Shown here one piece after another: positions 47,509 through 56,870 of a stretch of DNA of 64,000 nucleotides. The position numbers and the translations under genes were made by a program. Numbering within the stretch: position 1 is the stretch's first letter; the number at the start of each line of letters is the position of its first letter. The notes below the pieces were generated by a model. That model ran no database searches. It was not told the origin of the DNA and worked only from the letters and a program-made list of their open reading frames with translations. Origin of the DNA: Tubiluchus corallicola. Taxonomy: Eukaryota; Priapulida; Priapulimorpha; Priapulimorphida; Tubiluchidae. Where the stretch lies: NCBI GenBank assembly GCA_030141605.1, contig JAQGDQ010000067.1, positions 62,001 through 126,000 of the forward strand. Direction: 5' to 3'.

Positions 47509-49601
47509 GTGTTAAAAGCCAGAATTATACTACCAAGACTCTTAATGAAAACAAGAGTCTGTGTTACGTTAGTTGAACAAATTTTGAATAAAATTGATAT
47601 GAGATATAATTACAAAGCTTACTAGTACGTCATAAAATGCAATATAATATGTAATAAGGGCAGAAAAGGCAAAAAATGTGATTAAAAAACTAAAACATTT
47701 CAAGAAAAGAAAAAAGAAAATTATAGCGATTAAAACTAACAAAATTCGGAGAATTTTATTGAAGATTTGCCTGCCCTTATCAATATTGATCGCAGACTTG
47801 TATTTTTTAATCAGTAATAATTCAGCCAATAATCTTTTTACATGATCTTTAGCTCTAAATAAAATAGACACATTAAAAACGGGGATGGCAAGGAGTCATG
47901 GTTTTTATAATCATCTCCACAGGGAGAAGCAGCAGTGTGATTTTTACAGTTTCACATATGCTTCATGAGGCGATCATTAACTGATCGTTTGATTTGCCCG
48001 ATGTACAATTCCTGTACAGACAGAACAGTGCAGTTTGCAAACAACGTTTTTTGTAGTGCAACACCCATCCAGTCCTGAAAGGCAGACTATGCGAGGGGCA
48101 CGTTTGCCTGCAGGACATGGAATACATTGTAAAGCAGACCTTACAAGTTTGTTTTTTAAGGTATTGTTGTGTCAAGAAATTACTCTTATTTTCAATTTGG
48201 TGATTTTTTACAATAATGCGAAATTTAGCTGATGTGGAGTTATTCCCAAATTGTAGAACCAAAGTACCTTCAGGGCTTAAGCTGTGATGGCTTTCTATCT
48301 ATTTTTCTGCATTGGTCTTGTCTTTTTATAGACTTAATAAATTTGGAAGGGTACTGATTTTTTGCAGCAGAGATTTAATTTTACTGGTCCCCCTGGCCCA
48401 TATCTGTCTTAGCAAGGCTCTTGGTCCTGTTCAGCTGGCTTTGTACTAAAGCCCTTTTTATCTGGAAGGGATGAGCCGAACAGAAATTCAAAAATACACT
48501 GCTATGTGTATCTTTAACAGAAAGTTCATGTTCAGTTTTGCCTGTATGGATTAACTGACAGAGTCAAGTCCAAAAATCTAGAAATCAGATTCAACACAGG
48601 TTTCAGTTGTGAATTTTATTGATTGATGAAATGAATTGATTTGAGTGAGAAAACACTAAAAAGAATCAACATTATTACACCATATGCCAAAAATGTCATC
48701 AATATAGTTATTCCAGAAAATGGATCTATGCTGACACGAATGAAGAATAAGAGTTTCTAGATTGTGCATGAAAATTACAGAAAAGGGAGGAGCTAAATGA
48801 TTACCCATAGGAACCAAATCATTTTGGTGAAAATAAAAAGTATCATACTGAAAATAACTATTGGACATAATGCCATGGAGCATATTACATATGTCATCTA
48901 AGTGTAACCTAAATATATTAACACTGGTATGTACTTAAAAAGAAGACTCATACAAGCATCAGCACACTCACTAATGGATATGCTTGTGTATAAACTAGAC
49001 ACATCTGAACTAAACAATGTACTGGTTGTTGGAATACCACTTCGAAATTGTTTGTGAATATTGTGAAGAAAATGCCTGGTATCAGACAGGTGGGATGGTA
49101 CATGTATCAGTAACTGTTGCAGAATATGCTCCAATAACCCAAAGGTTTTTCACAAGGTGTTCCATTAACGGAAACTACTAGCACAGAGGTACATTCTTTA
49201 GGAAAACCATAAAGTTCAGGGCACTGTGAGTGAATTGAGATTACAGCATTAAGTAAAAATTTATCTATACTTGGATTACAGCTTCTTACCACATATGCAA
49301 TTTCTTTCTGGACACAGTGTGTTGGATCTCCATCCAATTTTTGTTAGCTGGTGCCATCATTGAGAAAACATGACACTTTTTCTATGTGTGCAGGCTTTTC
49401 CTGCGCCACAAAGCCTTTGCATTTATCAGATGGTTTTATCACCAGACCTTGATCTTTCTGCAGTTTGGTCAGGGATTTTGTTCCCAGAGAGATATTACTT
49501 TGCTTTTTGCCCATTAATCCTCGGTGAACATATACAATGTTCTGTTTAAGAGCTTTAAAATTTGCTTCCATAGAGTCTTGAGAAGAGTCTTGACAGTCTT
49601 T

Positions 49602-49981
49602 GTGCACTACAAACTGTTATTTCTAGTCACTTGTTTCAGACTGTACACCACAAGTAGTTACTGTAAATGCTTATAAAGTCAATAGGCAAATATATGGTTA
49701 TCTTTCAAGATCTTAGCTATATCAGATTGATGTCAGGTATGTTTGTCAATTTAATTTTCATTTCCTTTTCTTAGTTGGTAATTTTACGTTTTCTTTTAAT
49801 TTAGTTTTCAATTCAGCCTGTCATGGTTTTTGTACTCTTTATTTTACTGACATTGTACACCTTTATTTTATATGCAGTTTCATATGTAATTTTTATTATT
49901 GTATCTTTCTGTTCAACTGATGAAGTCCGCGAGGACGCAAGCTTCTGAAGAAAAATAAAGAATTTTTTGAGATTTATGGGA
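49602..49981 (+). repeat. PLE2 terminal repeat, 5' end, with hammerhead-like motif
   Basis: On the plus strand CTGATGA (49917-49923), A, GTCC-GCGA-GGAC (perfect 4-bp stem II), GCAAGC, where GAAA would be expected. Antisense to the PLE ORF. Confidence 0.75.
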
Positions 49982-50214
49982 ATTTTAACTTCTTTTACGA
50001 TTATGAACATGGCAAATCTCAGAAAGCACTATCTTATTTTCAAGATTATGAGACTATAACATACAATGAAATGATTTAGATAGGTCTAATAAGAGTAAAT
50101 GATTAAACATAGTGCCACCATTAACTTTTTTCTTTTTTCTCAGAGACAGCTTCTACTGTTCAATGATGTTCAATAAAAAAGGTGGCGTACACACTTCCAA
50201 AGTCTAACTTATAT

Positions 50215-50273
50215 CTTTACGCTTATTATATCAACACACACGCACGCACGCACACACATACATACACACACCT
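50215..50273. repeat. (CA)n/(CACG)n microsatellite
   Basis: ACACACACGCACGCACGCAC followed by ACACATACATACACACACC. Confidence 0.9.
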
Positions 50274-50344
50274 GTTTATTTATTGTTTTTAGCAAATGGC
50301 ATGAGAACAATAATATAGCAGTTAGATATTAATCTGGGTAAATA

Positions 50345-50890
50345 ATAACTTACCGGGTCGATATTAATGACAAACAACTGAATAAGAGAACTTTCAAAAT
50401 AAAACATATTCAAACTACTGACAAACGTGGTCATAATTCAATGTCTAAAGCAGCAATTAATATTTGGAACTCAGAGCCCTTAGAAATAAAATCATCAATG
50501 AGTTTGCTGATCTCAAGAAGAAACAGAAAAAGACACACACATCTCAAAAATTTTGAAAGGCAGTCACACAAATAAGAGTAATGTAATAACATAAAAACTA
50601 AATGACAAAATTACTACAAACAATGACCATATTTATAGATTGCCAGCTATAAACTATAAATCGCTTAACACCATAAGTAAAATAAAGTATAAAAAGGCCC
50701 ACTTGATAGAACTATGTGATGTAAATATCTTTTGTACATACCCACTTATTAAAATTGTTGTTAATTATGGATTCTGCTACGTCAATATACTATGAGAGCA
50801 CCTTGCTTCAAAAATTGTTTGTAATGTGTGTAAATATTTTTTTGTTTCTTGAAAAATAAATGTTTTTCAGTAATTTTGCAGCTCAGGTAA
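50345..50890 (+). mobile_element. LINE 3' end: C-terminus and tail
   Basis: The frame at 50395-50575 gives IQTTDKRGHNSMSKAAINIW followed by NSEPLEIKSSMSLLISRRN, the W-N-S-L-P-x-x-I-x-x-x-x-S-L-x-x-F-x-x-x-L segment of CR1/L2-like ORF2. The 3' part ends near AATAAATGTTTTTCAG (50857-50872). Confidence 0.65.
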
Positions 50891-52205
50891 TTTTTAATTA
50901 CCTATTACCTATAATAGTGTTTGAATGGTTTTACATCGTATTATTTCACATATATTTTACACATATGCGTCTAATTAAAATTTCCGTTAGATCGTTACTT
51001 GCTGATCTTTAAATTTGAAGCCTTACTGGAGACTATAGGTCCCGCAAATTTCAGTCGGGTATAAATAAACACCCAGCTAGCAATAACCACTTGAATGTTT
51101 ATTCGCAGCATTACTGGAATTTTAACACTCACGGTAATACGTTTTTCATTTAAGTAACTAGCAAGCATTGAGCTTGATTGTTAAAAGTGGTGAGCTTACA
51201 CAGACAAACATAACAGTGACTTAAGCCATTACAGGAGGACGGTGTCACTTCTTTTATAAGTAATAATCTTTGCGTAACAATGATCGTAGGATTAATATTT
51301 CCCGGTAAATTAATGTGACATGGTGCACTAATTATGTGAATCAGGCAATGTAAAAAAATGTAAAATAGCCAGCTTATGATAACATTAAAATATCGTGAAT
51401 TCGTATTTGCGCTTTAACACTTGTCTGAAACTCCGTACTGGAACCAGCATATAGTTCCGTAATAAATTTTAAGGTACTCTATTTCTGACATCGGATTTGC
51501 ATTCAGGACTACTCTTGCAAATATATTAGGATAAAATTGCTTAAGCGACCATTTTTAAAAATGGCTTCCAACACGCTGGGTTCTTTTTCTATATGCACCT
51601 CCGAAGCAAGCAAGAAGCTGAATTTGGTGTCCAATCAAGGTTTCTAGGATTGTAAATCCAATGACAGTATTAGTTTTATGCTACGTACTTTAGTTTAAGA
51701 CTTCTTGAGGTAGTAGCGAATAAAAATTGCAAAATGCAAGATATACAGCAAAAATTATTGCACCCGGGGCTATTCAATTGTTCTTTTAAACTTCTGAATG
51801 ATCTAACTTACTAAGTGCGATTCTGTAATTATGAATTGTATTTACACTGAAAAACTGAGTATTTTAGGTCAGTGTTAGAACGTTACACCTGGTCGTATTA
51901 CACCACACATGGGTTGATAGGTTGGTCAACAACATTGCCATTGAAAGCTTGTGTTAGGTTGTTTATGTACTTGTAGGCGAAGAGTAAATTCTGGTATTTA
52001 AAATTTGATTTAACTGCTGATATCTTCAATTTCTCACAGTAGTAGAGTATTTGGTTTTTCTGCCTGTTTTAGGGTATTCTGCTTGTTTTAGGATATAGTT
52101 TTGAATTATTTCGAATCTGTTAAGCTTGTCAGTAAGTGACAACAATACGTTAAATGGCTTATGATCATGGTTTTGTATATTAATAGTTTAGACTAGTGCT
52201 AGTGA
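50891..52205. other. No gene recognised
   Basis: AT-rich intron sequence without coding or repeat signature apart from local AT runs. Confidence 0.3.
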
Positions 52206-52211
52206 TTAGTT

Positions 52212-52330
52212 GCTACGGCCATATCACGTTGAAAACACCGGTTCTCGTCTGATCACAGAAATTAAGCAACGTACAGCCTGGCTAGTACTTGGATGGGTGA
52301 CCGCCTAGGAATACCAGGTGTTGTAGGCTT
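52212..52330 (+). pseudogene. 5S rRNA-like sequence (pseudogene or SINE head)
   Basis: These 119 bases match the animal 5S rRNA pattern end to end: GCTACGGCCATATCACGTTG at the start, AATTAAGCAACGT (A-box region; GTTAAGCAACGT is usual), TACTTGGATGGGTGACCGCC (C-box region, intact) and TGTTGTAGGCTT at the end. Several changes look like C-to-T or G-to-A decay at CpG sites (CTCGTCTGATC, CAGCCTGG). It has no run of T right after the end; instead it continues into a GC-rich tail. It is more likely a 5S-derived retroelement or a decayed copy than a working gene. Confidence 0.85.
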
Positions 52331-52700
52331 GCGGGATGCCCACACTGTATCTCGACACTAGGCGGAGGAGCTGCACAAGCAGCCAACGGCTAGAGGGCGA
52401 AGGAGGTCGAGTGACCCTATGTGTAGAGGAGTAAACCTTCCAAATCAGGAGTGGAACTCCGAAGGCGGACCAGTGCAGCATGCTCAGTCAACCTGGTGCC
52501 AAACGTATCGCTCCGTTTTCCTTTGGACTACACCACGGAGGAAGAGAGGGGATTCCTGTTGTCTGGGCAACTCACGATCTCCATACACCTTGCCCAGGCG
52601 TGTGCCCTGGAGAGGCCCATCCAGTGGTTCAAGGATCGGATTGCTCAGCCACAGTCGACGCTGGAGCTCCATCAATGTTATCAATAACTGACTCTCTTGG
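52331..52700 (+). repeat. GC-rich tail attached to the 5S-like unit
   Basis: About 370 bases at roughly 55-58% GC in an AT-rich setting, starting GCGGGATGCCCACACTG and ending near GTTATCAATAACTGAC. All reading directions give overlapping ORFs of about 80-120 codons with no domain I recognise, which is typical of GC-rich non-stop sequence. It may be the body of a 5S-headed (SINE3-like) element. Confidence 0.5.
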
Positions 52701-53966
52701 CGCACACTCCATTGTCTTCCGAGACAGAAGGATGCCAACAACAAGTGATTACTTGCTGTTTGACTTGTTTCAAGAAGGACATGCATTGGCCCACCTTTTT
52801 GTATTATATTTTGAATATAGTTTTCGCAAGTAGTCTTACAGTAAGATGGCAAGTCTGTCTGTTATTATCTACTTCCATGCCATGGGAAGGAATCTTATAG
52901 TGGTACATTGATTAATCGTTTTTCTGAATATATTATGTGTTAGTTTCTTTACACCGTGCTGTAAAGAGGGAATATCTTTTGTAGTTAATAACAGCAAAGT
53001 GGGTTTTCCCTGAAATTGGCGGTAGACTGATACCTGCTTCATTTCTTCTAAATAATTCGTTTTTTGAATAAAAATGAGGGCTTGCGATTTTTTTCCTCAA
53101 CGATGATACTTTATAATGTTGAAAATGTTATAATTCTACTAGTTTTGAGAGAAAATCATTTGACTCAAAACATGCTGGTATTATTACATTGAACAGAATA
53201 TTTAGACTTAACACAAATAACTGCTATTAAAGGTTTTCGCTGAAAGAGCACCCAGCGTGCATATTACATACTGAACACTGCAACATTTTAACTGTCTCAA
53301 TGGCATATAATACATATTTTCATACTCGATCAATTTCTTAAAGTCTACCTGAACGAGTGAACGGGTCACAAAACTCGCGCAGCTCTTAAATCGATTTTTC
53401 GCTTCGGCCATTACGAATTTCCCACCGCCCAAGCTATGTATACAAACTTACGATTTAAAAAGTTAAAATTGTTAAAATAATGTAATGACAATTCCATCGC
53501 CCGATTGTTATAGCTGATATTGCTTTCTACTGTCAAATTTATGGCTTTAACCATTTTATCAATTACTCCCCACCCTTACGGCATGCACTGCCACTTTTTA
53601 CGTAAGTCACCAATTTTTCACATATTTTACATCAACTTTTACGACAAACACTCCGTCGCAAACAAAATGTCTAGTTTTGTCACGCTGTGCGACTACTGTA
53701 AACACTTGCGGTTGAACATGCAGACAACAGGTAAGCAGGGCATGCAGACTTGAGGAATCTGCATCCAATAAAATATGCAAAATATGTGAGATATTTAGCA
53801 GGTGCAGTTAGTCTACTAAATGGGCAAAACATGTAGACCTACGAAAATCTGCAGCGAATAAAATATAAAGAAACATGTATAAACGATGAAACGGGACTAA
53901 TGTTTTTTATCGATAAACAGAAATAAGAGGTATTTACTAAGTACTTGGAAATATAACAAAGTTTAC
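52701..53966. other. Intron next to the first neurexin exon
   Basis: No gene recognised. This is sequence directly downstream of the exon 1 donor. Confidence 0.4.
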
Positions 53967-54699
53967 CTTTTTCACAAAATTCACCAACGTAGTCGATGAA
54001 GTGACAATTGCAAACAGCGCCGGTGTCAGTGCTCACACAAATTCCTCCGTGAAGACATGGATTTTCAACCTCACAGGCATCTATTTGATTAAATCTGAGA
54101 CCAACGCTATCCACCATTGTAGGCTTCGATTCTTCTGCACCATTGAAATACACAATGTTTCTTATCGAGCCCTCAAAATGTTTTTCGAATACAACCGTAG
54201 GTAACGCCAATGAAGCCAAACGCCGATGAAAGTACTTTGGTAAACCGCCAAAGAAAACATCATTGTTGGTCAATGGATCGCCAAAATTCAGATCCTTGCT
54301 GTCGAACGAAAGAGATTCTCTTCTTGTATTGTCAATATTCACATGGGTTTTTTCATATTCTCTCACTACCTGAACACGGTGCCATAAATAATCGTTGAGG
54401 TCTGAGCCAATTTGGACCGTTTTGGAACCAGTACCAAGATTCATTCGCAAATGAACAGAACCTTTTACAAGCTTGATTTCAAAGAAATCTGACTGGCCAC
54501 TATCGTCGGTGTACATAAGCAACCCATCTCTTTGGTCAGACGTAAACTCAAACGTTAATGAGCCATTCAGCCCAGGTTGCCATTGTGGGAAGCGGGCGTA
54601 TGAGCTATCTGATCCCTCCAGTATAAAAGCGACCACACCTACTTGCTTTTCTACTAATCTAAAGAACAAAATAAGCCACAATCGTGCTGACAGTTCCAT
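53967..54699 (-). CDS. Nrx-1: Neurexin (alpha form), first coding exon: signal peptide, LNS1, EGF1
   Basis: Alpha-neurexins are presynaptic single-pass adhesion receptors built as LNS-EGF-LNS repeats. This open exon gives 244 residues plus one base of a split codon. Residues 1-24 form a hydrophobic signal peptide (LWLILFF core, then QVGVVA). Residues about 25-200 are a laminin-G/LNS domain, with FEFTSDQRDGLLMYTDD, DFFEIKLVKG, LWHRVQV and VFFGGLP as typical strands. Residues 209-242 are a six-cysteine EGF (C-x5-C-x5-C-x8-C-x-C-x9-C) containing the CLHGGIC signature. The ATG at 54699 has G at -3 and +4, and an in-frame TAG lies 18 bases upstream. A GTG one codon earlier is not a plausible animal start. 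The exon ends in ...FCEK plus G at a GTAAAC donor (53961-53966), phase 1, which fits the exon at 13715-13861. LNS1 sequence resembles arthropod/protostome neurexin from memory of the family. Contactin-associated proteins are less likely because they begin with a discoidin domain. Confidence 0.93.
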
Positions 54700-55295
54700 C
54701 ACGTTTCTCTTCTCTTTCTACCCTTTGCTGACCTGTCTTTTTTTGCTCCGTCGTCTTCAGCTTACAAGTATTTCCACTTCATTCTAATCACGTATTTCCT
54801 TAGTATGACTTCCTAGAGAAAATAAATTGACAGTTTCTACGAATACAGGTAATCTACATACTGATAGTGACATGACAGTGAAAAGTCAACAATGGCAAAC
54901 AATTTCAATGTTAAAAATGTTTAAATGCCGAGCACTCTTACAAATGATTTATCTGTCTGCTTTTTATTAATGCGATAGAGTGAACTAGCTATGCGTTGGC
55001 TTATGTGATGTCAGTGGACTTTTGCCTATCTGTGTTTTCGGGGGCAAAAGAATATAAATACAAAATCCGTAAAAACGTTAAGTAAGTTTGTTATAACGAT
55101 GTTGCAGCCGGTGTTACAGAACACCCCCAATGCCGGCAGCACATGTGTCTCCAACTGTTCAGGCCTTCCTGAATGCCAAAAGAACGATGTCGATACATTT
55201 ACTTTATCAATATAATAATATTTATTAATAATATAACATTATATTATTAATATAATAATTTATTAATATAATCAAGTGAATTTTAGATCAAAATA
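54700..55295. other. Upstream of the neurexin start codon: 5' UTR and flank
   Basis: On the minus strand this precedes the ATG. In-frame TAG at 54682 + 36 region (18 bases upstream of ATG) ends any longer frame. A purine-rich leader (GTAGAAAGAGAAGAGAAACGTG) directly precedes ATG. I cannot place a promoter or a 5' UTR splice site. 55195-55265 is nearly pure A/T with interrupted palindromes. Confidence 0.4.
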
Positions 55296-55298
55296 ATT

Positions 55299-55345
55299 AG
55301 GCTTTGCAAAAAACAAGCCTATAAATCAAATCAAATCAAATCAAG
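55299..55345 (+). mobile_element. LINE/SINE 3' hairpin and (AAATC)n tail
   Basis: AGGCTT (55299-55304) pairs with AAGCCT (55315-55320), followed immediately by ATAAATCAAATCAAATCAAATC. A 3' stem-loop plus short tandem tail is typical of CR1/L2-type LINE ends and the SINEs they mobilise. The body upstream was not recognised. Confidence 0.5.
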
Positions 55346-55389
55346 AAGCTACAGTAAAAAAAACAATGCGTGTATATAAATACATGTTC

Positions 55390-56205
55390 AAAGAAATTTA
55401 TTTACTTATTTATTTATTAATTTATTTATACTATCTATTTCGGACATAGTATAATAATTACAGTTCAATTTGTAATAAGACACACACTTAAAGACAATTA
55501 CGCAAATAATAAGTTATTTTGAACAACATACATGTAAATAGTACAATATTAATATTGTATTATAATGTATTTATAGTGTATTGTAATAAATTAGTCAAGT
55601 TAGTATATATAAAGAAAAACAGCCTACAAATTGCACCTGCATCACGAAACATAGAGGACTTGTATAACACATTACAATTCTTCTTTGGGTAAAAAACTCA
55701 TGCATCCAATGCATCAAGCAACAGATTACAAAAAGTAGCTTGGTGATCGCTTACTTGGGACGCCTATATTTTATTTCTATACTAATATAGCAATAGTCAT
55801 TGTGTTTATTATTAGCATATCTCAATTTGAAAGTTTGCATATTGAATCCTAAAACTGATGGTATGTGGCTTGTCTTACAAAATAATTTACCAATGAATTA
55901 TTAGTATTTAGGCATGCTACATAGAACTTCAAAAAGTTGTGACTCAGATCAAGAACTAGGCCGAGAAATTCCACATACATGTGATAGTTAGCAAGTATTT
56001 ATGTGTCGCATTAGGAAGCTGCGATAGTTTCCGAACCCTTAATATTCCAAGCTGTCTATGTTTTGTATACTTTTAGAACCAACTTTCCACATTTGGCACC
56101 CATAAAAGCTAAGGTAGTAGGCGCCAAAAACTTTTTTATTTAAATCATTATTTAGAAAATAGACGCTACTAATTACAGTGTTTGTATTGGAGAATTTATA
56201 TTTAT
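55390..56205 (-). mobile_element. LINE 3' end, minus strand
   Basis: The minus frame at 56030-56125 gives AYYLSFYGCQMWKVGSKSIQ, then RKLSQLPNATHKYLLTIT (55975-56030), the Y-x-x-Y/F-Y-G-x-Q-x-W and R-x-x-x-x-L-P-x-x-T-H segments after the polymerase domain of many LINEs. SHIPSVLGFNMQTFKLRYAN (55810-55870) follows. A reverse (TTTA)n tail at 55395-55430 probably marks its 3' end. Confidence 0.65.
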
Positions 56206-56439
56206 TTTTATTAGTCATTCACGCTCATGAAGTACAGCCAATACGGCAACAGAGAATAACAATAAGTAATAAAAAGGAAAAAAGAAGGAAAAACATCAGG
56301 CAAATTAATGACAACGAAAATTAGTTCAATTTTTCCCTGGGAACTATTTTGTTAATATTTATATTTATTATTTATTCTCAAAAGTTTGTACATAAATACA
56401 TAATGATAGAAAGTATCTGTTTCTGATATTCTTCTTGAA

Positions 56440-56870
56440 TCAGATTTTAATTTTCAGCGAAACAAGTTTTCTGATAAAGAATTTCTTCCGATAAAAAGTC
56501 CAGAAAAACTCGATTTATAGCAGGTAAGCCTATGGCAACGAGAAGCAGAAGAAAAGCGAGTGCTACGATTAAATTGTGGCGTTAAGGAACAAAGACGAGA
56601 GGTCCATAGTTTCTAATCCATAGAAACAGCAGCAAAATAAGGCCACTGTTGTAAATGACCTTCGATGAGCAAGGGAATATGCGGCTCACTCCATATCTGA
56701 CCCAACTAAATTGACAATATGATTGTGCAGTCTGTCAAGTAGGTTAGCTGAGGTACTAATCCAAATGTGACTACAGTTACTGTACTTCAGGCAAGGTCGA
56801 ATGGTGGAACTGAAAAGACACAGCGTAACTTCACGAGTAAGATCACAGGACACAGTGTAATATATAAATG
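56440..56870 (-). mobile_element. Second LINE 3' fragment, minus strand
   Basis: Minus frames give IRPCLKYSNCSHIWISTSAN, LLDRLHNHIVNLVGSDM (56690-56800) and AYSLAHRRSFTTVALFCCCF (56620-56685). This is the R-P-x-L-E-Y-x-x-x-x-W and L-x-H-R-R segments in Jockey/CR1-like C-termini. The order does not continue 55390-56205, so it is a separate fragment or family. Confidence 0.68.

Larger units (their letters stand above)
47139..50046 (-). mobile_element. Penelope-like element 2 (PLE2) with target duplication
   Basis: TATGAGACTA occurs at 47129-47138 and 50047-50056 and is the probable target duplication. Inverted terminal repeats of about 360-380 bases lie at 47147-47508 and 49602-49981. On the minus strand from the right: SLTKLQKDQGLVIKPSDKCK (49430-49490), PLGYW and HILQQLLIHVPSHLSDTRHF (49070-49135), STLFSSDVSSLYTSISISEC (48965-49025; first catalytic Asp), DLVPMGNHLAPPFSVIFMHN (48765-48825), and FWNNYIDDIFGIWCNN (48668-48715; YIDD catalytic pair intact). 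A GIY-YIG segment LYIGQIKRSVNDRLMKHM (47956-48010) follows. Several frameshifts and stops break the ORF. Confidence 0.87.
13862..53966 (-). other. Giant neurexin intron (40,105 bp), phase 1
   Basis: The span is defined by donor GTAAAC at 53961-53966 and acceptor TTTCAG at 13862-13867 on the minus strand. The flanking exons join in frame between EGF1 and LNS2 with no missing residues. It holds most of the mobile-element load of the window. Some unrecognised cassette exons could exist in it. The intron is inferred from exon phase and protein order, not from transcripts. Confidence 0.82.

Noticed and set aside
52419-52852. Overlapping 70-120 codon ORFs on both strands
   Set aside because: They coincide with the GC-rich tail of the 5S-like unit, where stops are rare in all frames; no domain is visible.
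54700-54702. GTG as neurexin start
   Set aside because: Animal translation starts at ATG; the in-frame ATG at 54699 has good context and an upstream in-frame stop.
54001-54787. Plus-strand ORFs across the neurexin exon
   Set aside because: They are antisense shadows of the LNS1-EGF1 exon.
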